A DNA stretch of 11,263 nt, taken from Chloroflexota bacterium (GTDB lineage: Bacteria > Chloroflexota > UBA6077 > CF-72). Position 1 is the first letter of the stretch, and the number at the start of each line of letters is the position of its first letter. The stretch is from NCBI GenBank assembly GCA_019242065.1, contig JAFAWJ010000454.1:1-11263 (forward strand), in the 5' to 3' direction. The notes below the pieces were generated by a model, which searched no databases, was not told the origin of the DNA, and saw nothing but the letters and a program-made list of their open reading frames with translations. This document shows positions 1 to 6,807 of this stretch, piece after piece. The position numbers and the translations under genes are program-made.

Positions 1-137
1 TCCGTATCGAAGAGGACTGGGAAGAGATCGCGCGAAGCGCCGAGACCGTCCAGCGCGACGACCTGTACACCCTCCGCCTGCGCACCCTCACCGAGCCCGG
101 CGGCCCACCCGCGGTGACGATCCCGCGCGATCACTAG
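1..137 (+). CDS. 3' end of an unidentified protein (partial)
   Basis: An open frame enters from the left edge (first full codon at position 3) and ends at TAG 135-137, giving 44 residues with the tail ...TIPRDH. The visible piece is charged and acidic-to-mixed (it starts RIEEDWEEIARSAE), looks like a helix followed by a short strand, and has no membrane segment. It is coding-like: it stays open, it is on the same strand as the next gene, and only 15 nt separate its stop from the next ATG, so the two are probably co-transcribed. I do not recognise the family from this tail and assign no function. Confidence 0.6.
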   Translation, partial: RIEEDWEEIARSAETVQRDDLYTLRLRTLTEPGGPPAVTIPRDH

Positions 138-152
138 CGCCTGCCTCGAACG

Positions 153-1286
153 ATGCAGCGCAGCACCGATCGCATTCTGACGACCTTCGCCGGCAGCCTG
201 ATTCGCCCGCCGGAGGTCCTCGCCCTCGGCCCCGACACCGACGAAGCCACACGCACCGCCACGCTGCGAGCCGCGGTGGCCGAGGTCGTCCGCCACCAGG
301 TGGACGTCGGCCTCGACGTCGTGAGCGACGGCGAATTCGGCAAATCCAGCTGGTTCACCTACGTCATGGAGCGCCTCGGCGGCTACGAAGTGCGCCAGGT
401 CGCCCCGCCGGCCATCGGCTACATCGGCCTGGACGAGTCACGCTACGCCGACTTCTTCCAGACCTCGGGCATGACCAGCCGCGGCACGCGCCGCCACGTG
501 TGCGTCGCCCCGATCACCTATATCGGCCGGTCCGCCATGCAGCGCGACGTCGACAACCTGCTCAGCGCCTTGCAGGATGTCAACGTCGCGGGCGCGTTCT
601 TGCCGGTCGTCGCGCCGACCAGTATCTCCGTCGACCACACCAACGAGTACTACTCCTCGCACGAGGAGTACCTGTTCGCCGTCGCCGACGCGCTCCACGA
701 GGAGTACGCCACGATCACCGAGGCCGGTCTGATCGTCCAGCTCGACGACGCCATCCTCACCCACTTCTGGGACCGCATGCGTGCCGAGCACGTCGATTAC
801 CGCGGCTGGGTCGCCCAGCAGGTCGAGGTCATCAACCATGCCCTGCGCGGCATTCCGCCCGAGCAGGTCCGCTACCACGTGTGCTGGGGGTCGTGGCCGG
901 GTCCACCCACCAGCGACGTGCCGCTGCGCGAGATCGTCGACCTCATTCTGCAGATCAACGCCCAGGGCTTTTCCATCGAGGCCGCCAATCCCCGCCACGA
1001 GTGGGAGTGGACGGTCTGGCAGGACGTCAAGCTCCCACCCGACAAGATTCTGATTCCAGGCGTCATCAGCCACGCCATCAGTCACGTCGAGCACCCGGAG
1101 CTCATCGCCCAGCGCCTGCGCCGCTTTGCCGACCTGGTCGGCCGCGAGAACGTCATCGGCAGTAGCGACTGCGGCTTCGCGCAGGGCGCCGGCCTGCAGC
1201 GCCAGGTGCCGAGCATCGTCTGGGCCAAGCTTGCCGCGCTGGTCGAAGGCGCCCGTTTAGCCTCGACGCAACTTGCCACGGCGTAG
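153..1286 (+). CDS. MetE C-terminal-like zinc-dependent methyl/alkyl transferase, paralogue 1
   Basis: A 377-aa protein of the cobalamin-independent methionine synthase (COG0620) superfamily. It has only the catalytic barrel, about half the length of classical two-domain MetE. The zinc site is complete: H242-x-C244 in HVCWG, E276 in SIEAANPRHEWEW, and C340 in GSSDCG. E61 in VSDGEFGK and D198 in QLDDA match the MetE residues that hold the amino group of homocysteine. The family activates a thiol on zinc and transfers an alkyl group to it. The methyl donor cannot be read here: relatives include corrinoid-dependent archaeal MetE and epoxyalkane:coenzyme M transferase. The start ATG has no Shine-Dalgarno, but its N-terminus (MQRSTDRILTT) aligns residue for residue with that of the paralogue at 5666. 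It probably sits in an operon with the partial gene upstream. Family is secure; the reaction is not. Confidence 0.88.
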   Translation: MQRSTDRILTTFAGSLIRPPEVLALGPDTDEATRTATLRAAVAEVVRHQVDVGLDVVSDGEFGKSSWFTYVMERLGGYEVRQVAPPAIGYIGLDESRYADFFQTSGMTSRGTRRHVCVAPITYIGRSAMQRDVDNLLSALQDVNVAGAFLPVVAPTSISVDHTNEYYSSHEEYLFAVADALHEEYATITEAGLIVQLDDAILTHFWDRMRAEHVDYRGWVAQQVEVINHALRGIPPEQVRYHVCWGSWPGPPTSDVPLREIVDLILQINAQGFSIEAANPRHEWEWTVWQDVKLPPDKILIPGVISHAISHVEHPELIAQRLRRFADLVGRENVIGSSDCGFAQGAGLQRQVPSIVWAKLAALVEGARLASTQLATA

Positions 1287-1289
1287 AAT
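1284..1289 (+). promoter_or_regulatory. candidate -10 hexamer TAGAAT before the GH-A gene
   Basis: TAGAAT matches the sigma-70 -10 consensus at five of six bases. It overlaps the TAG stop of the preceding gene and lies 9 nt before the GTG at 1299. That spacing would place the transcription start at or near the GTG, giving a leaderless message. No convincing -35 is visible. The call is supported by similar arrangements at 5649 and 8502, but it is only a six-base match. Confidence 0.35.
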
Positions 1290-1298
1290 CCCCGCAAC

Positions 1299-2405
1299 GT
1301 GAAGGTGTCCATGGCGCGGGTGCGCCGGCTGTGCTGCGTCGCCGTCGTGCTCGGGCTCAGCGCGACCCTTGGCCTGCCGGCGGCTGCTGACTCGCCAACA
1401 CCCTCAGGCTTCATGTACGGCGCCATCCTGAACTCGCTCAACGACGCCTCGATGGCTCAGGCTGGCGGCTTCAACCTGATGACCGCTTATGTGTCATGGT
1501 CCGCCATCGAGCCGACCCGCGGCCAGTACCTCTTCGAGCAGCACGATCAGTGGGGCCGCCCGCAGCCCAACGACCTCACCAATGTGGTCAACGCCGCGCG
1601 CGCCAGCGGCCTCAAAGTTGGACTCCGCCTCGACTCGCCGCCCACCTGGGCCGGTGGCGCCGTCTACGCGCTGGACCCGGCCGACGTCGAAGACTACGTG
1701 TATCACGCGGTCCACTACGCGGCCGGCACGATCAGCTACGTCGAAGTGTTCAACGAGATGAACCTGCCCATCGAATGGGGCACGACGCCGACTGACCCCG
1801 CCGCGTACGCGCGCATCCTGGCGGGCGCCTACACGGGCGCGCACCGCGCCGACCCGAACGTCATCGTCGTCAGCGCGGCGCCCTCGCAGCGCACCGGTGG
1901 TCTGGGCGGCACCATGGAGGACGTGGACTGGCTCAACGGGCTGTACGACGCGGGCGGCAACGCCTACTTCGACGCACTCGGCGTCCACGCGTATATCGGC
2001 AACTCCGCGCCGGATTCCGATCCTACAGCCTGCGTGCCGATGTGCTTTCGCGACATCGAGCTGTACCGCGCGATCATGGACCAGCGCGGCGACGACGCCA
2101 AGCGGGGCATGATTACCGAGCTGGGGACGCTGGAGCAGACGTCCGTGGACCTCGGCGAGTACGCCTGGATGGAGCTGCCCAGCAATACGCGCGCCGATTA
2201 CCTGGTGCAGGCGCTGCATATGGCCAGTACCCAGGACACCTGGCTGCTGGGCGCCAGCGTGTTCAACCTGGACTACGCGGCCAATCCCACGTTCGCGATC
2301 ACCAGCGAGCAGCCGTGGTTCAGTCTGCTGAACCCCGATCGTACCCCGCGGGCCGCGTACACCAAGTTCCAACAAGCCCGCGGCAGCGGCTACCTGCCCA
2401 GCTAA
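1299..2405 (+). CDS. secreted clan GH-A glycoside hydrolase (GH5/GH39-like barrel)
   Basis: A 368-aa protein with a Sec signal peptide: basic MARVRR, a hydrophobic core, and a probable cut after PAAA near residue 30. It acts outside the membrane. The rest is a (beta/alpha)8 glycosidase barrel. The clan GH-A pair is visible: N152-E153 in EVFNEMNLP as acid/base, and E274 in MITELG as nucleophile. Other barrel landmarks are SWSAIEPTRGQY near 66-77, RLDSPPTW near 110-117 and GVHAYIG near 228-234. Cys245 and Cys249 are close enough for a disulfide in the exported protein. Substrate cannot be deduced, and there is no carbohydrate-binding module. Two starts compete: GTG 1299, 9 nt after a TAGAAT box, and ATG 1311, 5 nt after AAGG (1302-1305). 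The signal peptide works with either. It follows the MetE-like gene by 12 nt and ends facing the palindromic intergenic stretch. Confidence 0.82.
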   Translation: MKVSMARVRRLCCVAVVLGLSATLGLPAAADSPTPSGFMYGAILNSLNDASMAQAGGFNLMTAYVSWSAIEPTRGQYLFEQHDQWGRPQPNDLTNVVNAARASGLKVGLRLDSPPTWAGGAVYALDPADVEDYVYHAVHYAAGTISYVEVFNEMNLPIEWGTTPTDPAAYARILAGAYTGAHRADPNVIVVSAAPSQRTGGLGGTMEDVDWLNGLYDAGGNAYFDALGVHAYIGNSAPDSDPTACVPMCFRDIELYRAIMDQRGDDAKRGMITELGTLEQTSVDLGEYAWMELPSNTRADYLVQALHMASTQDTWLLGASVFNLDYAANPTFAITSEQPWFSLLNPDRTPRAAYTKFQQARGSGYLPS

Positions 2406-2440
2406 AGGCTCGCGTCGCGCCTCCGCGCTCTCGAAACCTC

Positions 2441-2484
2441 GGTCTGCTTCTCTCCAGAGAAGTCTTTGTCGAAGGTTCGAGTGT
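2441..2484. repeat. imperfect direct repeat, copy 1 (hairpin TGCTTCTCT...AGAGAAG)
   Basis: The copy begins GGTCTGCTTCTCT, carries a perfect 7-bp inverted repeat with a CC centre, continues AGAGAAGT-CTTT, and ends TTCGAGTG. The second copy starts 155 bp downstream. The two agree over nearly all of the first 23 bases and again at TCGAGTG. The hairpin arms are identical and the differences fall in the loop (CC versus TT) and in the spacer, as expected if the fold rather than the sequence is kept. Confidence 0.7.
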
Positions 2485-2595
2485 CCTGAGACACGGGTTT
2501 CGTTCCATCTCGCGTGAGGGCAGAATGTCTCTCTCGCGAGAGGACCGGTTCGTGTCGCGACAGCGCGCGAGTCGTTTTCGCCTTGACCCGACCTG

Positions 2596-2638
2596 GGTCT
2601 GCTTCTCTTTAGAGAAGTATTTTTGACAGCTCGAGTGC
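2596..2638. repeat. imperfect direct repeat, copy 2 (hairpin TGCTTCTCT...AGAGAAG)
   Basis: This is the second copy of the element at 2441. It begins GGTCTGCTTCTCT, has a TT centre instead of CC, then AGAGAAGTA, a five-T run, and CTCGAGTG. Together the copies bracket the other palindromes in the spacer, so the whole 2441-2638 block looks like one composite element. Confidence 0.7.
2602..2624 (+). terminator. possible weak intrinsic terminator
   Basis: A 7-bp perfect stem (CTTCTCT/AGAGAAG) is followed by TA and five T's at 2620-2624 on the + strand, in the direction of the glycosidase gene ending at 2405. The stem is short and A/T-rich for an intrinsic terminator, and it lies about 200 bp past the stop. 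The equivalent hairpin at 2447-2462 is nearer the stop but has only a three-T run. No matching T-run exists on the - strand for the gene ending at 2661. Confidence 0.35.
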
Positions 2639-2660
2639 AGCGGCCTCGAACACTCCCGCG

Positions 2661-3824
2661 TCAGCGGCGGCGCTGGTCGTTTCTTCGGCCGAGGAGGCGG
2701 GCGGCGATCATGTTGCGGTGGATCTGCATCGTCCCCCCGTAAATGGCGGTGCCCCGCACCCGCCGGTAGCGCTGGTTGACCGGCGACTCCGCCATATACC
2801 CGTAGCCGCCAAATAACTGAATCGCCATGTCGCACACCCGCACGCAGGTCTCCGCCACGAAGACCTTGGCCATCGATACCTGCAGCGGATCCAGCTCGCC
2901 CGCGGCATCCGTCTCACACGCCTGATACAACGTCGCGCGACACGCGTTCAGTTGCATGGCCATGTCGGCGAGCATCCACTGCAACCCCTGAAAATCCGCC
3001 AGCTCGCGGCCGAACTGCCGGCGCGTCTGCAGATGCCGCAGCGCGTCTTCGTACGAAGCGGTCGCCAGCCCGAGCGCCTGCGCCACCCCCGACAGCCGGT
3101 TGCGGTTGTAGATGCGAATGAGCCGACCAAACGCGTTGCCGTCCACCAGGACGTTGAACGTCGGCACCACGCAGTTGTCGAAAAGCAGCTGCGCCTGGTC
3201 CTCGTCGGCCATGTTGTGGTCATTGCGCAGGATCGAAAAGCCGGGCGTGTCCTTTTCCACGATCAGCGCGCCGATCGCGCGGCTTCCCTCCGCAAACGGC
3301 GGCGACCCGAAGCGAGCATAAGTGACAAAGATGTCGGCGTGCTTGCCGCCGCTGATGAAGATCTTGCCCCCGTTTAGACAGTAGCTCTGCCCGTCGTCGG
3401 ACAGGGTGGCCGTCGTCGTCATCTCGGTCGCCGCCGAGCCAGCCTCGGGCTCGGTCATGGCGATCGCGCAGCGCATGTCCCCTTCGCAGATGGGTCGCAG
3501 CCAGCGCTCCTGCTGCTCGGGCGTACCGAGGACCCACAGGTGACTGGCGGTACCGGTGCCGTTGGTGTGCATCTCGTGGGCGCTGCGCGGGTCCCAGCGC
3601 GCCATTTCTTCGACGGCGAGCAGCGCGTCGAAATACGACAGGCCCCCTCCACCGTGTTCGACGGGCGCGGTCATGCCCAGGAGTCCCTGCTGAGCGAGTT
3701 TTTTGAGGCGCACGGCGTACTCGGCGTCGCTTTCGGGCTTGAAGGCCGCGTCCGCAAGCTCGCGTTTGGCGAAATCGGCGACCATCGACTTGATGGCCAA
3801 CTGGTCTTCGGTGAGGTTGGTCAT
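2661..3824 (-). CDS. acyl-CoA dehydrogenase-like flavoprotein, catalytic Glu apparently missing
   Basis: A 387-aa protein of normal acyl-CoA dehydrogenase length, with the usual order: helical N-domain, FAD/substrate strand motif AMTEPEAGS (about 122-130), beta-domain NGGKIFISGG (151-160), and a C-terminal helical domain with QTRRQFG (266-272) and QLFGGYGYM (336-344). The family oxidises acyl-CoA thioesters at C2-C3 using FAD and passes electrons to ETF. The motif normally read IYEGT, which carries the base in MCAD-type enzymes, is IYGGT here (G363). The alternative helix-G Glu of IVD/LCAD-type enzymes aligns with N242. It may therefore be a dehydrogenase with another base, a reductase, a flavin monooxygenase or a binding protein. 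ATG 3824 gives the family-typical N-terminus; an upstream extension would overlap the preceding gene. It lies 44 nt downstream of the solute-binding protein gene, on the same strand. Confidence 0.85.
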   Translation of the reverse strand: MTNLTEDQLAIKSMVADFAKRELADAAFKPESDAEYAVRLKKLAQQGLLGMTAPVEHGGGGLSYFDALLAVEEMARWDPRSAHEMHTNGTGTASHLWVLGTPEQQERWLRPICEGDMRCAIAMTEPEAGSAATEMTTTATLSDDGQSYCLNGGKIFISGGKHADIFVTYARFGSPPFAEGSRAIGALIVEKDTPGFSILRNDHNMADEDQAQLLFDNCVVPTFNVLVDGNAFGRLIRIYNRNRLSGVAQALGLATASYEDALRHLQTRRQFGRELADFQGLQWMLADMAMQLNACRATLYQACETDAAGELDPLQVSMAKVFVAETCVRVCDMAIQLFGGYGYMAESPVNQRYRRVRGTAIYGGTMQIHRNMIAARLLGRRNDQRRR

Positions 3825-3839
3825 CCACAACAACCCGTC

Positions 3840-3845
3840 ACAATA
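3840..3845 (-). promoter_or_regulatory. weak candidate -10 (TATTGT) before the dehydrogenase-like gene
   Basis: On the - strand TATTGT (consensus pattern TAnnnT) stands 15 nt before ATG 3824, inside the 44-nt gap after the solute-binding protein stop. It could give this gene its own short-leader transcript, apart from readthrough. There is no Shine-Dalgarno in the gap. This is a weak match with no visible -35. Confidence 0.2.
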
Positions 3846-3868
3846 GAAATACGACTCGCACTCATATC

Positions 3869-5641
3869 TCAGGCGGCGCCGGCAATGCTCTGCTGGTACT
3901 CGTTCCGGATCTGGTCCCCCGCGCTCGACTTCCACGCCTGCACCAGACCGTCGAAATCACTCATCGGCCGGTGGCCCAGAATAATATCGTTGATGCCGTC
4001 CGAGAACGTCTGCTGCGCCTGAATACCCTGCACCGAGTACTGCGTCTTGGAGTAGTACTGCAGCGTCGGATCCAGAATGCCCACGTTGACCAGTTTCTGC
4101 TCCACGTCGAAGCTGATCTTGGCGTAGTCCGGCAGGTCCGACTGGTACTGCACATACGGCCGCTGTGACAGGTATTGCCAGGGCACATACCCGGCGTTCA
4201 TCAGTCCGCTCTGGGTCGGAATCGGATTCACGCCCTTGGCGTCCATGTTGTAGTCCTGACCTTCAATGCCGTAGTGCAGCAGCACGTCCTCGGTGCTGCC
4301 GAACGGCGCCGCCAGCCAGTCCATGATGCGCAGCAGCTCCTTGACGCGGTCCGGCGAAGCCTTCTTCATGACGTTGGACGACGAGTAGCCACCGGGCGTC
4401 AGATAGCTGATCGGCTTGTCGCCGGCCGTCGCGCGGAACGGATCAAGCGGCTTGAAGTGCTTGGTCGGATTCACCAGCGTCAGGCCGCGGCGCCAGAAAT
4501 CGTTCCACGAGTTGCCGAAGCCTTCGACGGACATGATGAACTTGCCCGCCACCAGGTTGCTGCGCGAGTCGGTCGACCCCGGCGCATCCGCCCAGATGTA
4601 CCCCGCCGCCCAGATATCGCGCAGGTAGCCAACCGCGGCCTTGTACTCCTCTGTCTCGAGCGAGCGGGTCAGCTTGCCAGAGGAATCCAGGCTCCACACC
4701 AGCGGCGCACCGAACATCTCCAGGTAGCCGGGCAAGCCATAGTTGATGGAGCCGATGTTGCCGATGGCCCACACGCCGGTTTGCGGCGAGTTGAGCTGCT
4801 TGAAGACGCGCTTGAGGTCGTCGGCGTCTTTCGGCACGTAATCCTGGCCGATGCTGGCGTCGTAGACCTCGTCGTTCTTGAAGAAGTAGCCGCCATTGGG
4901 CGCCGCACCGGGCAGGTAGCGGTGGATCGGCCACTGGTACAGCTTGCCGTCGATCACCGACAGCGAGTTCTGCCAGGCGTAGGTCGGAATCGCCGCCAGG
5001 TTGGGATAGTCCTTGATCGCGTCACCGCCCAGATACGGCGTCAGGTCCTGACACTGCGCCTTGATGAACTCTGTCACGCCAGGCGGCGCGTTGGTAATCC
5101 CGAGGAAGATGTGCATGATGTCCGGCAGATCGCTGCTGGCCATAATCGTCGGGAATTTGACCGCATTATCCGCACCGGCAAAGATCGTCATCTGCACGTT
5201 GGCATTAAGCTGTTTGTTCACCTCATGCCAGGTGGGATTCTGATCGTAGGGTGTTGGCGGCGGGTAATAGGCGATGGCGTAGACGTTGACGTTACTGCCG
5301 CTACCGGGCGGCGCCTTGGTCCACGACTGGTAGGGCTTCGGGTAATTGTCGAAGCCATCGCTGATGCGCGAATCGGAGCTGTGATAGTCGGGTTTCGGTC
5401 CGCCGCTCAGTGGAACATAGCTTGGCAGCGCGCTGCTCGCAGAAGCGGCCGGCGTCCCCCCAGCCGCCGGCGCCGAAGAAGTTGCACTTGAAGTCGCTCC
5501 CGATGCTGATGCGGAAGTCACGACTGGTTGGGCGTTACTGCCAGCAGTGGGCGCGGCCGGCGTACCGGGTGTACATGCCGCGATCAAACCCGCGACGCTC
5601 GCACCTGTCAAAATCCCCACGAACTGTCGTCGGTTTGGCAC
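3869..5641 (-). CDS. Tat-type ABC extracellular solute-binding lipoprotein (COG1653, LplA-like)
   Basis: A 590-aa exported receptor for an ABC importer. The N-terminus NRRQFVG is a twin-arginine-like motif, followed by a hydrophobic segment and the lipobox LIAAC, making Cys23 the lipid anchor. Residues 24-72 are a low-complexity Ala/Ser/Thr/Pro linker. The fold then shows family signatures such as SSDLPDIMHIF and DGKLYQWP, many surface Trp/Tyr residues, and a long C-terminal lobe. The length (well above the usual 420-450 aa) fits the LplA-like subgroup of family-1 binding proteins, often for oligosaccharides; the ligand here is unknown. The start GTG 5641 is placed by the Tat motif and lies 7 nt after TATAAT, suggesting a leaderless transcript. 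The frame stays open far upstream, but that part is antisense to the divergent gene. No permease or ATPase gene is in the window, so it looks orphaned or serves a distant transporter. Confidence 0.88.
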   Translation of the reverse strand: MPNRRQFVGILTGASVAGLIAACTPGTPAAPTAGSNAQPVVTSASASGATSSATSSAPAAGGTPAASASSALPSYVPLSGGPKPDYHSSDSRISDGFDNYPKPYQSWTKAPPGSGSNVNVYAIAYYPPPTPYDQNPTWHEVNKQLNANVQMTIFAGADNAVKFPTIMASSDLPDIMHIFLGITNAPPGVTEFIKAQCQDLTPYLGGDAIKDYPNLAAIPTYAWQNSLSVIDGKLYQWPIHRYLPGAAPNGGYFFKNDEVYDASIGQDYVPKDADDLKRVFKQLNSPQTGVWAIGNIGSINYGLPGYLEMFGAPLVWSLDSSGKLTRSLETEEYKAAVGYLRDIWAAGYIWADAPGSTDSRSNLVAGKFIMSVEGFGNSWNDFWRRGLTLVNPTKHFKPLDPFRATAGDKPISYLTPGGYSSSNVMKKASPDRVKELLRIMDWLAAPFGSTEDVLLHYGIEGQDYNMDAKGVNPIPTQSGLMNAGYVPWQYLSQRPYVQYQSDLPDYAKISFDVEQKLVNVGILDPTLQYYSKTQYSVQGIQAQQTFSDGINDIILGHRPMSDFDGLVQAWKSSAGDQIRNEYQQSIAGAA

Positions 5642-5648
5642 GGCGCGG

Positions 5649-5656
5649 ATTATACG
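5649..5656. promoter_or_regulatory. overlapping divergent -10 elements (leaderless promoter pair)
   Basis: On the - strand, 5654-5649 reads a perfect TATAAT, 7 nt before the GTG of the solute-binding protein. On the + strand, 5651-5656 reads TATACG, 9 nt before ATG 5666. It is the only A/T-rich patch between the two start codons, which are 24 nt apart. A start about 7 nt past each hexamer would fall on or next to each start codon. No -35 is recognisable for either direction. The - strand element is strong; the + strand one lacks the final T and is less certain. Confidence 0.55.
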
Positions 5657-5665
5657 ATGACCCCG

Positions 5666-6799
5666 ATGATCAGGAGCGATCAAAGAATCCGCGTCACACA
5701 CCAGGGAACCTTGCCGCGACCAGACGACCTCCGCACGCTCGTTCGGGCGCGTGGAGGCGGTCAGGAATACGACGCGGAAGCCCTCGCCCGACGCGTTACC
5801 GACGCGGTCGCCGGCGTCGTCCAACGTCAGATCGCAATCGGCATCGACAGCATCAACGACGGCGAACAAAGCAAGACCAGTTTCAGCGACTACGTCACCA
5901 CACGCCTGGGCGGACTCGAGCCAACGCCCGAGGTCTACTACTCGCCGATCACCGGCCGCGACCGACTCGATTTTCCCGACTATCACCAGCGCATGCGGCT
6001 GGGCGGCACGCGGCACGTGTACCAGTGTGTCGGTCCAGTGACGTACACCGGTGCAGCGCTGGTCCAGACGGACATCGCCAACCTGCGCGCGGCGATCAAG
6101 GGCCAGTCGGTCGAACAGGCGTATCTCCCCGCCGTCGCGCCCGGCTCCATCGAGCACTGGCTGCGCAATACGTACTATCCCGACGAAGAGGCATTCCTGT
6201 ACGCGATCGCCGATGCGATGCACGCCGAATATCGGGCGATCGTCGAATCGGGGTTCGTGCTGCAGATCGACGATCCGGACCTCGCCGATGGCTGGCAGGT
6301 GGATCCGGGGTTGGACCTGGCCGAATATCGCAAAAGGGCTACGTTGCGCACCGAGGTCCTGAATCACGCGTTACGCGGGCTGCCCGAGGATCGCATCGTG
6401 TTGCACATGTGCTGGGGCAGCGGCAAAGGTCCACATACCAACGATCTGCCGTTGCGCGAGTTCGTCGACATCGTCCTGCGCATCAACGCGGGTGCCTATT
6501 CGATCGAAGCCGCCAATCCGCGTCACGAATGGGAGTGGGAGGTCTGGCAAGACGTCAAATTGCCTGACGGCAAAGTGCTGATTCCGGGTGTGATGGCCCA
6601 CTGCACGGATCACGTCGAGCATCCACGCTTGATTGCGCAGCGGCTGGTGCGCTACGCCAGTGTGGTGGGTCGCGAAAACGTGATCGCCGGGTCGGACTGT
6701 GGTCTCGGCAGCCGCGTGGGAGACCCGCTGATCTGTTGGGCCAAACTGGCGGCAGGCGTCGAGGGCGCCCGTCTCGCGTCGCAGGAACTCTGGAGGTAA
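5666..6799 (+). CDS. MetE C-terminal-like zinc-dependent methyl/alkyl transferase, paralogue 2
   Basis: A 377-aa paralogue of the protein encoded at 153-1286, with the same family and length. Zinc ligands are H247-x-C249 in HMCWG, E281 in SIEAANPRHEWEW, and C345 in GSDCG. E67 in INDGEQSK and D202 in QIDDP match the homocysteine-holding residues of MetE. The last 130 residues closely follow paralogue 1; the region around 30-130 and the 340s loop differ, so substrates may differ. ATG 5666 is chosen because MIRSDQRIRVTHQGTLPRP aligns without gaps to the first 19 residues of paralogue 1. ATG 5657 is only 9 nt upstream but abuts the -10 box. It is divergent from the solute-binding protein gene and directly upstream of an amidohydrolase, with which it probably forms a two-gene operon. 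The methyl donor and acceptor cannot be read from sequence. Confidence 0.88.
   Translation: MIRSDQRIRVTHQGTLPRPDDLRTLVRARGGGQEYDAEALARRVTDAVAGVVQRQIAIGIDSINDGEQSKTSFSDYVTTRLGGLEPTPEVYYSPITGRDRLDFPDYHQRMRLGGTRHVYQCVGPVTYTGAALVQTDIANLRAAIKGQSVEQAYLPAVAPGSIEHWLRNTYYPDEEAFLYAIADAMHAEYRAIVESGFVLQIDDPDLADGWQVDPGLDLAEYRKRATLRTEVLNHALRGLPEDRIVLHMCWGSGKGPHTNDLPLREFVDIVLRINAGAYSIEAANPRHEWEWEVWQDVKLPDGKVLIPGVMAHCTDHVEHPRLIAQRLVRYASVVGRENVIAGSDCGLGSRVGDPLICWAKLAAGVEGARLASQELWR
6792..6797 (+). promoter_or_regulatory. Shine-Dalgarno GGAGGT that sets the amidohydrolase start
   Basis: GGAGGT lies inside the last codons and stop of the MetE-like gene (its final T is the first base of TAA 6797-6799), 10 nt before GTG 6808. 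This is the clearest ribosome-binding site in the window. It fixes the amidohydrolase start and implies translational coupling of the two genes. It contrasts with the genes at the head of transcripts, which lack such a site. Confidence 0.75.
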
Positions 6800-6807
6800 T
6801 ACCCGTC

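Larger units (their letters stand above)
2406..2660. other. non-coding palindrome-rich spacer between convergent genes
   Basis: These 255 bases separate the 3' ends of two convergent genes, and I see no credible coding frame. They hold a run of inverted repeats: CTTCTCT-cc-AGAGAAG (2447-2462), TCGAA-gg-TTCGA (2469-2480), GTGTC-ctga-GACAC (2481-2494), CTCTCGCGAGAG (2531-2542), TGTCGCGACA (2553-2562) and CTTCTCT-tt-AGAGAAG (2602-2617). The outer two are copies of each other. The stretch could be a bidirectional termination zone, a REP/MITE-like element, or a structured RNA. Confidence 0.7.

Noticed and set aside
438..1094. 218-codon - strand frame inside the first MetE-like gene, and similar ones opposite both GH genes
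   Set aside because: These are antisense shadows with low-complexity Val/Gly/Arg composition, no start signals and no recognisable motifs.
2441..2638. CRISPR-like reading of the repeated hairpins
   Set aside because: There are only two imperfect copies, the interval between them is far longer than a spacer and itself palindromic, and no cas genes are present.
4175..5491. 438-codon + strand frame opposite the binding protein gene
   Set aside because: It is Arg/Val/His-rich shadow composition with no domain; the - strand has a lipoprotein signal and family motifs.
5528..5665. N-terminal extension of the second MetE-like frame on the + strand
   Set aside because: It is antisense to the signal peptide and linker of the binding protein, and the paralogue at 153 starts at the residue matching ATG 5666.
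5642..6367. Upstream continuation of the solute-binding protein frame on the - strand, about 240 more codons
   Set aside because: It is entirely antisense to the well-supported MetE-like gene, resembles no protein, and precedes a complete Tat/lipobox signal that must be N-terminal.
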